A DNA stretch of 64,000 nt from JADJGC01 sp964576925 (GTDB lineage Bacteria > Zixibacteria > MSB-5A5 > CAIYYT01). Shown here piece by piece: positions 56,996 to 64,000 of the stretch. The position numbers and the translations under genes were made by a program. Within the stretch, counting starts at the first letter, position 1. Each line of letters begins with the position of its first letter. Under the pieces are notes generated by a model that was not told the DNA's origin, did not search any database, and saw only the letters and a list, made by a program, of their open reading frames with translations. Location: positions 1-64,000 of the forward strand of contig CAZNWJ010000008.1 in assembly GCA_964576925.1 (NCBI GenBank), written 5' to 3'.

Positions 56996-59230
56996 TTACA
57001 GCTTGCGGGCAACCTCGATCGTTTCGAACGCCTCGATTAAATCGCCCGCCTTGACGTCGTCGAAATTCTCGACCTTGATGCCGCATTCCATTCCCGCCGG
57101 AACTTCGCGAGCGTCATCCTTGAAACGCTTGAGCGAATGAATCGGCCCGGCATAAACACTGACGCTGTCGCGAATCACGCGCGCCCGATTGGAGCGGTGA
57201 ATCGTTCCCGACTGGACATAGCAACCCGCGATGACACCGACCTTCGGAACCCGGAACGTGTCCTTTACCAGCGCCACGCCGGTGATCCGTTCTTCCTTGT
57301 CAGGTTCAAGCATTCCTTCAAGTGCCTTGCGTATGTCGTTGTCGGCCTCATAGATAATCGTGTAAAGTCGCACGTCGATCTTCTCGCGCGCAGCGATTTC
57401 TCTTGCACGTGAATCGGGGCGCACATGGAAACCGATGACGATCGCATCCGATGCCGCCGCCAGAAGAATATCCGATTCCGTGATCGCGCCCACACCGTGG
57501 TGAATCACGTTGACGCGGACTTCTTCGTTGCTGATCTTTTCCAACGTATCGCGCAACACCTGCACCGACCCGTCGACGTCGCCCTTGATCACGATATTCA
57601 GATCCTTGCGTTCGCCTTCTTTGATTTGATCATAGACGTTCATCAGGCTGACGCGCTTGACCTGGCGGTACTCCTGTTCGCGCCGGATCTGCTGGCGCTT
57701 GAGCGAGATTTCGCGCGCCTCGGTCTCCGACTCGACCCCCATAAACGAATCGCCCGCCTGCGGGACACCCGCCAGGCCGACGACCTGCGCCGGTTCGCCC
57801 GGCAAGGCCAGTTCCTGCTTCTCGCCGCGGTCATTGATCAACGCCCGCACGCGTCCGGCATGCGTTCCCGCCACGATCGGGTCGCCGACGTGCAGCGTGC
57901 CCTTGTCCATGATAATCGTCGTCACGACGCCGCGCCCCTTATCCAGCTTGGCTTCGACGACTGTTCCGCGCGCCAAATGATCCGGGTTGCTCTTGAGTTC
58001 GAGAAGTTCCGCCTGAAGCAGGATCATCTCCAGCAATTTGTCCATTCCTTGCCCGGTCTTCGCGGAGACTTCGACGAAAATATTCTTGCCACCCCACTCT
58101 TCCGGAGAAATCCCGCGGCCGGCCAACTGCTGCTTGACCTGGTCCGGCTTGGCGCCCGGCTTGTCGATCTTGTTGACCGCGACAATAATCGGCACTCCCG
58201 CCGCGCGGGCATGGTCGATCGCTTCAATCGTTTGCGGCATTACGCCGTCGTCGGCGGCCACCACCAGCACGACGATATCCGTGATATGAGCACCGCGGGC
58301 GCGCATCGCCGTGAAGGCCTCGTGACCCGGGGTGTCAAGGAATGTGATATTGCCCTGCGACAACGATACCTGATAGGCGCCGATATGCTGCGTAATCAGT
58401 CCCGACTCACCGGCGGCGACATTGGTCTTGCGGATAAAATCGAGCAGCGAGGTTTTGCCGTGGTCGACGTGGCCCATCACCGTCACGATCGGGGCGCGCG
58501 GCTGCAGATCCTCCTCGGCCTCTACCTCTTCTTCCTCCTCGACGCCGATCTCTTTGACTTCTTCAATTTCGAGTCCGTATTCGAGCGCCAAAGTTTCGAT
58601 CGTGGTCAGGTCGAGCCGCTGGTTGATCGTCACCATCATGCCAAGCTCCATGCACTTGGCGATCAGGTCGGCGGCTTTGACTCCGAGCGCCGCCGCCAGC
58701 TCCGCCAGCGACATATACTCGGTCACCTGGATGACATTAGTCTCTTCCTCAACGATCGTGCCGTCGGGTTTTTCGCGGCGCTTGTACTTCTTGATCCGCT
58801 TGCCGAGGTCAATCTTGGCCATCGTCTTCTTGACGGCAGCTTTGACGTCCGCGGCGCTGATATCGCTGTGGCGTTTCTTCTTTTTCTTGTCGCGTTTCTT
58901 TTTGCGCTGTTGAACGGCAGCCTTGGCCTGGCGCTCAATGACCTGCGCCCGCGAGACGATCTTCTCGGTGCCGGCCGCTTCTTCTTCCTCGAACACTTCC
59001 AGATCGCGCTCGGCGACTTCGCGTTGGATCTTCTTGCGGCGGTCGATCTCCTGTTTCACCGACTCTTTCTCCAGCGAGAACTTGCCGGCGATCGCCGTCA
59101 CCATTTCATCTGAGGCCGTCGACATGTGCGATTTCACCTCGGGAAAACCGAGTTCGCGCACCAGCTTCACAATCGCCTCGGAGGAAATATTGTATTCCTT
59201 GGCCAGTTCGTATAAACGCTTCTTAGTCAT
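56996..59230 (-). CDS. infB: Translation initiation factor IF-2
   Basis: 744 residues: two IF2-N-type domains (KRLYELAKEYNISSEAIV at the start and MSLAELAAALGVKAADLIAK near 173) joined by a Lys/Arg-rich and Glu-rich linker, then the GTPase (GHVDHGKTS about 251, DTPGHEAF about 298, NKIDKPG about 352) and C-terminal domains II-IV. It places fMet-tRNA on the 30S subunit. GAGGAG precedes the ATG. Confidence 0.97.
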   Translation of the reverse strand: MTKKRLYELAKEYNISSEAIVKLVRELGFPEVKSHMSTASDEMVTAIAGKFSLEKESVKQEIDRRKKIQREVAERDLEVFEEEEAAGTEKIVSRAQVIERQAKAAVQQRKKKRDKKKKKRHSDISAADVKAAVKKTMAKIDLGKRIKKYKRREKPDGTIVEEETNVIQVTEYMSLAELAAALGVKAADLIAKCMELGMMVTINQRLDLTTIETLALEYGLEIEEVKEIGVEEEEEVEAEEDLQPRAPIVTVMGHVDHGKTSLLDFIRKTNVAAGESGLITQHIGAYQVSLSQGNITFLDTPGHEAFTAMRARGAHITDIVVLVVAADDGVMPQTIEAIDHARAAGVPIIVAVNKIDKPGAKPDQVKQQLAGRGISPEEWGGKNIFVEVSAKTGQGMDKLLEMILLQAELLELKSNPDHLARGTVVEAKLDKGRGVVTTIIMDKGTLHVGDPIVAGTHAGRVRALINDRGEKQELALPGEPAQVVGLAGVPQAGDSFMGVESETEAREISLKRQQIRREQEYRQVKRVSLMNVYDQIKEGERKDLNIVIKGDVDGSVQVLRDTLEKISNEEVRVNVIHHGVGAITESDILLAAASDAIVIGFHVRPDSRAREIAAREKIDVRLYTIIYEADNDIRKALEGMLEPDKEERITGVALVKDTFRVPKVGVIAGCYVQSGTIHRSNRARVIRDSVSVYAGPIHSLKRFKDDAREVPAGMECGIKVENFDDVKAGDLIEAFETIEVARKL

Positions 59231-59292
59231 GCTCCTCTAACGCTTTCGTCGCAATCGTCCCTGAAACCGCCGCTGCACCGGTCGAACAACGA

Positions 59293-60690
59293 CTATTTCT
59301 CGTCCTCTTCCTCATCGTCGTCGTCATCATCGCCCTCCACGTCGTCAACGAACAGATCCTTCAACGACCTTGGCGACTTGCTCTTCTCGACAACTTCCTC
59401 TTCCTCGGCGTCCGACTCAAGCTGGTCGGCCTCGGCCTTTGTCTGCTGCAACTGGAAGATATACTCGCGCGCCGCCTCGACGATCTGGTCGGCCTTCTTC
59501 GGTCCAATCCCTTCGATTTCCGTCAAACGCGATGCCGGCACCTCGAGAATATCCTGGACGAACTTGTAGTCCGCCTCGATCAGCTTCTTCGTTGTGGCTT
59601 CGCCGAGCGACAGCTTGGACACTTCGACCTTCTCTTCCGCTTCTTCGCGTTTCTTGTCGTAGTAGTCCTTCTCTGAAAGGATATTGACCTTCCAGCCGGT
59701 GAGCTTGGCCGCCAGGCGGGCGTTCTGTCCGCCCTTGCCGATCGCCAGCGACAACTGGTCGTCTTCAACGATCACGACCATCGTATTCTCTTCGCTGTTG
59801 CTTTCGATCTTGACGATCTTGGTCGGCGCCAGCGCCCGCGTTACGAACATCTCCGGATCGGGATGGAACGGCACGATGTCGATACGCTCGTTATTCAACT
59901 CCCGCACGATCGCCTGGACGCGCACACCCTTTACGCCTACGCAGGCGCCCACGGGATCTATCCGCTCGTCGGCGGAACTTACCGCCACTTTCGCGCGATC
60001 CCCGGGTTCGCGCGCCACGGCGCGAATCTCGATGATGCGTTCAAAGATTTCCGGTACTTCCAGCTCAAACAAGCGCGTCAGGAATGAATTACTGGCACGC
60101 GAGAGAATCACCTGCGGCCCGCGCTGCGATTTCTGCACGTCGACAATGATGGCGCGCAACCGGTCGCCCTGGCGATATTTCTCTTTCTGGATCTGCTCCT
60201 TCGTCGGCATCACGGCCTCGGTGCGGCCCAGATTGACAATTATATTTCCCTTGTCCACCTGCTGCACCGATCCGGTTACCAACTCGCCGATCTTCTTGGA
60301 ATATTCGTTGTAGACCGTCTCGCGTTCGGCCTCCCGCACCTTCTGGATCAAGATCTGCTTGGCGGAGGCAATCGCGTTACGGCCAAATTCTTCAAACGGA
60401 ATATAGATCTCGACTTCATCGCCGATCTCGGCTTCCTCATCGATATCCATCGCATCCAGCAGCGAAATCTCGGTGTATTGGTTCTCGACCGACTCGACCA
60501 CCTTCTTGATCGCGTGCATGTTGACCTCGCCGGTGCGGCGGTCAATGTTGACGTGGATATTGTCTCCGTCCCCGTACTTTTTCTTGGCGGCTGTGATCAG
60601 CGACGACTTCAAGGTGTCGACGACATAGTCGACATCCATGTTCTTTTCCGCCGCGATCTGACTCAGCGCCTCGATGATATCATATTCCAT
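59293..60690 (-). CDS. nusA: Transcription termination/antitermination factor NusA
   Basis: 465 residues from ATG 60690 (GGAG eight bases upstream; a TTG precedes it). N-terminal RNAP-binding domain, S1 (about 133-200, LVTGSVQQVDKGNIIVNLG), two KH domains (about 230-345, with VGVKGVRVQAIVREL and IGKGGQNARLAAKLTGW), and one helix-hairpin-helix region (LTEIEGIGPKKADQI, about 395). A highly acidic tail (DDVEGDDDDDDEEEDEK) ends the protein, replacing the second acidic repeat of E. coli NusA. Confidence 0.97.
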   Translation of the reverse strand: MEYDIIEALSQIAAEKNMDVDYVVDTLKSSLITAAKKKYGDGDNIHVNIDRRTGEVNMHAIKKVVESVENQYTEISLLDAMDIDEEAEIGDEVEIYIPFEEFGRNAIASAKQILIQKVREAERETVYNEYSKKIGELVTGSVQQVDKGNIIVNLGRTEAVMPTKEQIQKEKYRQGDRLRAIIVDVQKSQRGPQVILSRASNSFLTRLFELEVPEIFERIIEIRAVAREPGDRAKVAVSSADERIDPVGACVGVKGVRVQAIVRELNNERIDIVPFHPDPEMFVTRALAPTKIVKIESNSEENTMVVIVEDDQLSLAIGKGGQNARLAAKLTGWKVNILSEKDYYDKKREEAEEKVEVSKLSLGEATTKKLIEADYKFVQDILEVPASRLTEIEGIGPKKADQIVEAAREYIFQLQQTKAEADQLESDAEEEEVVEKSKSPRSLKDLFVDDVEGDDDDDDEEEDEK

Positions 60691-60705
60691 CAATCACTCC
60701 GCTTA

Positions 60706-61167
60706 TCAAAAAATGATCTTGCCTCGCACTACCCGGTCGAGCGGAAACTCCGCTTCGCCCGCCGCGGTGGACAGAGACAATCGGTTGTCTTCCACTTTCA
60801 CGATCTCGCCTTCAACATCCCGCGTGCGTTCCGCCTCCGTCACGGTGAGCCGCACCCTCTCCCCGACCTTGCGCCGAAAATCGTCGCGCGATGTTAAGGG
60901 GCGATCGAGCCCCGGCGAAGATACCTCGAGCGTGAAGCGCCCTTCGATCGGGTCGGTCGTCTCCAACAGAAACGAAACCCGCCGGGAAATCTCGGCGCAC
61001 TGATCCAGCGAAATACCGCCGACCTTGTCGGCCAGTATCCTCAACAACGCGCTGGACTTGCGTTGAACGAATTGCAGCTCCACCAACTCGGCCCCGCACT
61101 CGATAACCGCCCCGGAGACCAACTCCGTTAGCTTGGCTTCCAGTTCCTGTTGGTACGCGCTCTTCAT
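60706..61167 (-). CDS. rimP: Ribosome maturation factor RimP
   Basis: 153 residues from ATG 61167; the upstream frame (to 61521) is not RimP-like and crosses the promoter. Needed for 30S assembly. Motifs: ECGAELVELQFVQRKSSALL, FTLEVSSPGLDRPLTSRDDF and the SH3-like C-terminus with GEIVKVEDNRLSLS. First gene of the rimP-nusA-infB operon, 15 bp before nusA. No Shine-Dalgarno is evident; a leader hairpin lies just upstream. Confidence 0.94.
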   Translation of the reverse strand: MKSAYQQELEAKLTELVSGAVIECGAELVELQFVQRKSSALLRILADKVGGISLDQCAEISRRVSFLLETTDPIEGRFTLEVSSPGLDRPLTSRDDFRRKVGERVRLTVTEAERTRDVEGEIVKVEDNRLSLSTAAGEAEFPLDRVVRGKIIF

Positions 61168-61183
61168 CCGCAAAAACAAATAT

Positions 61184-61201
61184 CCACGGATTGACCCGTG
61201 G
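61184..61201 (-). promoter_or_regulatory. Leader hairpin (possible attenuator) before rimP
   Basis: On the minus strand CCACGG-GTCAAT-CCGTGG is followed by ATATTTGTTTTTG and then ATG 61167. The 6-bp stem with T-rich tail, inside the short leader of the nusA operon, has the shape of a weak terminator or attenuator. Confidence 0.45.
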
Positions 61202-61223
61202 CAATTGAACATGATACGAATTC

Positions 61224-61236
61224 CACTATTATAGTG
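61224..61236 (-). promoter_or_regulatory. rimP operon -10 element inside a palindrome
   Basis: The minus strand has a perfect TATAAT (61233 to 61228) embedded in CACTATAATAGTG, a palindrome with 6-bp arms. The -35 is poor (CCGACC). The start would be near 61221. The palindrome over the -10 could be an operator. Confidence 0.55.
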
Positions 61237-61348
61237 CAACAAAAATAATGGTCGGCATTTCGCTTGCCCGCCAACGAGTTCGACAAAACCAGAGTGCCGT
61301 AGTATTACTTCGCGGAGCCTCCTTGCCCGCCGCTGCAACAGACAAAGT

Positions 61349-61377
61349 TTGTTATCAACGCAATCTGCCCCTATATT
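61349..61377 (+). promoter_or_regulatory. sthA promoter giving a leaderless message
   Basis: TTGTTA (61349-61354), 17 bp, TATATT (61372-61377). The start of transcription seven bases beyond the -10 falls on the A of ATG 61384, and there is no ribosome site. Confidence 0.6.
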
Positions 61378-61383
61378 CGCCGC

Positions 61384-62829
61384 ATGCTTCGTGAACGCTT
61401 CGACCTCGTCGTTATCGGAACCGGACCGGCAGGCAACTGGGCCGCCATCCAGGCCTGCAAGCTCGGCAAAAAGACCGCCATCATCGAAAAACGCGCCGTC
61501 GTCGGCGGCGTCTGTGTCCATACCGGCACCCTCCCCTCGAAGACCTTACGCGAAACCTCGCTTTATTACGACGGTTTGCGCAAGCGATCGTTCTATGGAT
61601 TCGATATCGCGTTCAAGAAAGACGTTACGGTCCAGGAGCTGATGCATCGCAAGAACATCGTCGTCGAAAACGAAATGATGGTGATTATCGACCAGTTGCA
61701 CCGCAATGGCATCACCCTGGTCGGCGGCTACGGCCGCTTCCTCGATCGCCGCACAATCGGCGTCTATGAAGGATCCAATCAGGTCGCCGAACTTGAAGCC
61801 GACCGCGTCATTATCGCCACCGGCACGCGCCCGCGTCATCTGGCCGGGCTTAGCTACGACAGCGGCCGCGTCTTTGATGGCGAGTCGATCATTAACCTCG
61901 GAGCGATCCCCAACTCGATGGCCATCCTCGGCGGCGGCGTGATCGGTTGCGAATGGGCCAGTATCTTTTCCAAACTTGGTATCAGCGTCACTTTGATCGA
62001 CAAGCGCGAGCGAGTCCTCAGTTTCCTTGATAATCAATTTGCCGACGTCCTCTTTTCCCTGATGAGCGATGGCGGCATCACACTCGAACTCGGCGCCGCC
62101 GCTTCCGAAATCGCCGTGGACGACTCCGGTGTCTCGCTGAGTCTCGAAAACGGCAAGACACTGCGCTCCGACGTGCTGCTCGTCACCGCGGGTCGACTCG
62201 GCAATACCGACGGCCTGGGATTGGAGAAAATTGGCCTCAAGACCACGGAAGATCAGCTGCTCTGCGTCGACGCCAACTATCGCACCAAAGTCAAGCATGT
62301 CTACGCTGTCGGCGATGTCATCGGCTTCCCTTCCCTGGCGGCAACTTCGATGGATCAGGGACGCCGCGCCACGCTGGCCGCTTTCGGCATCAGGCACAGA
62401 TCACGCAAGAACTCTCTCCTGCCATTTGGAATCTATACAATTCCGGAAATCTCTTATGTGGGCGAGACGGAAGAATCTTTGCGCGAGAAGGGCATTGCCT
62501 ACGAAACCGGCATCGCGCACTTCTTCGAACTGCCCCGGGGCCAGATCAACAACGATCACGACGGCTTGCTCAAACTGATCTGCGCCCGCGACTCACGCAA
62601 GCTCCTCGGCGTGCATATCGTCGGCGAACGCGCCACTGAGATCATTCACATCGGCCAGGCCGTCATGAGCTTCGGCGGCACGATCGACTATTTCGTGGAT
62701 AACGTCTTTAACTACCCGACTATCGCCGAGGCTTACAAAACCGCCGCCCTTAACGGCCTCAACAAACTCGGCGTCATCGGCGCAGCGCTGCAGGCTTCGC
62801 AACCTCGAAACCCGCACACCAAGGGCTGA
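61384..62829 (+). CDS. sthA: Soluble pyridine nucleotide transhydrogenase (Si-specific)
   Basis: 481-residue FAD flavoprotein that passes hydride between NADPH and NAD. FAD site VVIGTGPAGNWAA (about 8), the redox-active disulfide position replaced by VCVHTGTLPSKTLRET (one Cys, as in SthA rather than lipoamide dehydrogenase), NAD(P) site ILGGGVIGCEWASIF (about 180) and the C-terminal dimer domain. Length matches the family. It is divergent from rimP and appears to be translated from a leaderless message. A plain dihydrolipoamide dehydrogenase is ruled out by the missing CxxxxC. Confidence 0.92.
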   Translation: MLRERFDLVVIGTGPAGNWAAIQACKLGKKTAIIEKRAVVGGVCVHTGTLPSKTLRETSLYYDGLRKRSFYGFDIAFKKDVTVQELMHRKNIVVENEMMVIIDQLHRNGITLVGGYGRFLDRRTIGVYEGSNQVAELEADRVIIATGTRPRHLAGLSYDSGRVFDGESIINLGAIPNSMAILGGGVIGCEWASIFSKLGISVTLIDKRERVLSFLDNQFADVLFSLMSDGGITLELGAAASEIAVDDSGVSLSLENGKTLRSDVLLVTAGRLGNTDGLGLEKIGLKTTEDQLLCVDANYRTKVKHVYAVGDVIGFPSLAATSMDQGRRATLAAFGIRHRSRKNSLLPFGIYTIPEISYVGETEESLREKGIAYETGIAHFFELPRGQINNDHDGLLKLICARDSRKLLGVHIVGERATEIIHIGQAVMSFGGTIDYFVDNVFNYPTIAEAYKTAALNGLNKLGVIGAALQASQPRNPHTKG

Positions 62830-62851
62830 TTCTTCGCGGAGTTTTCTCCCC

Positions 62852-63199
62852 TTACTCCACCCACACCTTGGCGATCTTCCAACTCATCGCGCGCTCGTCA
62901 TAACAAAGCTGGAAAAAATTCGCCATCGAGTCAACCACCGCAAAGAAACGCAGCTTCGCCTGTCCGACATCCGATGTCCAATCGCCGGTAATCCGGTCGA
63001 CCTTGTGAATCTTCCCCCGCCAGCGAAACCGGCACGGCTTCAGTTGCCGCCGCTCGAACAGCGCGATTACCTCTATTTCGTCATCCAGATCCTGGTACAT
63101 ACTGTGAATCCGCTTAACTGACTCCACTCGCGTTCGAAACCGTCGCCGCTCCCCCCAACCTTCGTACTGCCGGGGTTTCGTCGCCGCTTCATAATGCAT
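62852..63199 (-). CDS. Small protein of unknown function in the lexA operon
   Basis: 115 residues, starting at an ATG with GGAGAG just upstream, 33 bp after the lexA stop on the same strand. The N-terminal ~40 residues are basic; the core has EVIALFERRQLKPCRFRWRG followed by KVDRITGDW and a mixed strand/helix C-terminus (AKLRFFAVVDS..FFQLCYDERAMSWKI). The RFRWRGK..VD.I...W pattern reminds me of DUF6504-like domains, which I recall near SOS polymerases; this is a weak memory-based match. Its position makes DNA-damage control likely. Confidence 0.72.
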   Translation of the reverse strand: MHYEAATKPRQYEGWGERRRFRTRVESVKRIHSMYQDLDDEIEVIALFERRQLKPCRFRWRGKIHKVDRITGDWTSDVGQAKLRFFAVVDSMANFFQLCYDERAMSWKIAKVWVE

Positions 63200-63232
63200 C
63201 TGCTCTCCGCTTGCATCGCCCCTGAGCCCAAA

Positions 63233-63850
63233 CTACATCCGCCGCATCAGGCCGACAACCTTGCCCGCCAGGTAGAATCCCGGCGCATTCTTCTCGATAA
63301 TGATCGGACCAAATGCCTCATTCTCCGGCTGCAATCGAATGTGCTTCTTCTCCGGATAAAACCGCTTCACCGTCGCTTCGTCGCCGATCACCGCCACAAC
63401 GATCTCTCCCGCATTCGCCGATGACTGCTTGCGCACCAGCACGAAATCGCCATCAAATATCCCGGCGTTCTTCATGCTCTCGCCCCTGACTCTCAGCGTA
63501 AACAGGTCTCCCGATGGCACAAACGACTTATCAACGACGATCCGCTCGGTTATGTTGTCCTCGGCCAGCATCGGTTGACCCGCCGGTACCTGACCGACCA
63601 GCGGTATCATCACGGCGTCAGCCACGCTTTCCTTGATCAGCCGTATGCCGCGCGACACCGAGGCCGCCTTCTCGATATAACCCTTCTTGATCAGCGCCGT
63701 AAGCAATGCTCGTACACCGTTCGTTGATGCAATACCGAACTTCTCCCCAATCTCCCGAATTGTCGGCGGCTGGCCGTCGCGGTTGATCCGCTCTTCGATG
63801 TACCGGTAGACTTCGTGTTGCCTCGCGGTCAAATCCTCATAAGGCGTCAT
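63233..63850 (-). CDS. lexA: LexA repressor
   Basis: 205 residues from ATG 63850, which has GGAGGT five bases upstream; the longer frame to 63913 would start upstream of the predicted transcription start. N-terminal winged helix (LTARQHEVYRYIEE, PPTIREIGEKFGIASTNGV) and S24 peptidase domain with the self-cleavage site Ala90-Gly91 (QVPAGQP), Ser125 (GESMKNAG) and Lys162 (ATVKRF). All functional residues are present, so RecA-stimulated autocleavage is expected. It represses SOS genes and probably itself. Confidence 0.97.
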   Translation of the reverse strand: MTPYEDLTARQHEVYRYIEERINRDGQPPTIREIGEKFGIASTNGVRALLTALIKKGYIEKAASVSRGIRLIKESVADAVMIPLVGQVPAGQPMLAEDNITERIVVDKSFVPSGDLFTLRVRGESMKNAGIFDGDFVLVRKQSSANAGEIVVAVIGDEATVKRFYPEKKHIRLQPENEAFGPIIIEKNAPGFYLAGKVVGLMRRM

Positions 63851-63884
63851 GCGACCTCCAAATTGTCTTGTAGCACTCGCTATG

Positions 63885-63913
63885 AGTATACGGCACAAAT
63901 GTGCAGTCGTCAA
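63885..63913 (-). promoter_or_regulatory. lexA promoter with an operator candidate in the spacer
   Basis: Minus strand: TTGACG (63913 to 63908), 17 bp, TATACT (63890 to 63885), start near 63878. The spacer contains GCACATTTGTGC (63893-63904), arms GCACA/TGTGC around a two-base centre. A repressor bound there would block polymerase, so this is the best LexA-box candidate in the window. Confidence 0.65.
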
Positions 63914-64000
63914 TATTTTTTATCGGGAATCGCCGAAAATTCTATAGACCGATGGATGCCGATGGTGTATAAAGCTGTAGCTGCGGCAATAGCCGCTTAG

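Noticed and set aside
57425..59113. 562-codon plus-strand open frame opposite infB
   Set aside because: It is exactly antisense to conserved IF-2 codons, has no family features, and reflects codon bias of the real gene; the same holds for long frames opposite pnp (51019-52212), asnS (47610-48872), the GH57 gene and the second GWxTD gene.
61168..61521. Upstream extension of the rimP frame
   Set aside because: The added residues do not resemble RimP, cross the rimP promoter and the divergent sthA start, and lack a ribosome site.
63815..64000. Plus-strand open frame running off the right edge
   Set aside because: It is antisense to the lexA start and promoter and shows no ribosome site or protein-like composition.

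Overview
The window looks like an assembled contig from an uncultured Gram-negative bacterium of the FCB group, most likely a Zixibacteria-like lineage. This is an inference from gene content: two tandem GWxTD-domain proteins, PorV-like outer-membrane proteins, a secreted protein ending in a paired dockerin-type repeat, PEGA/DUF5683-type proteins and many sigma-54 regulators. It rests on recognition by eye, not on a tree. A 10-N run inside one gene shows the sequence is a scaffold. I saw no tRNA, rRNA, CRISPR array, prophage or intact transposase.

Layout. 1-4500 (+): a tight operon with the end of smc, then ftsY, yjbQ and rlmH. 4558-6765 (-): a zinc-ribbon/PEGA/TPR membrane protein. 6962-7990 (+): a lipoprotein with its own sigma-70 promoter. 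8204-14811 (+): a Yip1-type membrane protein, a TolC-like channel, a periplasmic adaptor, an ABC ATPase and two MacB/FtsX permeases (a tripartite export system), followed by two GWxTD proteins (14936-17682). 17782-21331: a membrane-anchored alpha/beta hydrolase and a histidine kinase/NtrC-type regulator pair. 21529-27102: an outer-membrane barrel, a TPR membrane protein, a GH57 glycoside hydrolase, a small membrane protein and a GNAT acetyltransferase. 27200-30067 (-): a large secreted protein with a lysyl-oxidase-like domain and a dockerin end. 30715-41075 (+): a PorV-like protein, a sugar transferase behind a good sigma-54 promoter, PEGA/DUF5683 and FN3 surface proteins, a PrsK-like kinase, a PrsR-like regulator and a third sigma-54 activator. 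41085-41740: a repeat cluster with a 12-bp degenerate minisatellite and a duplicated 107-bp unit; one copy is interrupted by a 152-bp MITE-like element with a clean TTCC target duplication. 41830-44678 (-): three minor-pilin genes behind a second sigma-54-like promoter. 45024-61167 (-): a housekeeping block, in transcription order rimP, nusA, infB, ylxP, rbfA, nrnA, truB, ribF, rpsO, pnp, M16 peptidase, polysaccharide deacetylase, asnS, leuS. 61384-62829 (+): sthA. 62852-63850 (-): lexA and a small partner gene.

How it fits together. The region 30.7-44.7 kb reads as a cell-surface/exopolysaccharide module. A PrsK/PrsR-like two-component system is encoded downstream of a sugar transferase whose promoter has the -24/-12 architecture these activators act on. 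The neighbouring minor-pilin operon has the same promoter type. All three sigma-54 activators in the window carry a non-glycine residue at the fifth position of the GAFTGA loop. The lexA promoter carries an inverted repeat exactly within its 17-bp spacer, a natural autoregulatory operator candidate. sthA and the DUF5683 gene appear to be leaderless or nearly so. The best candidates for undescribed biology are the MITE and its repeat nest, the sigma-54-controlled surface module, the lexA operon partner, and the lysyl-oxidase/dockerin secreted protein.
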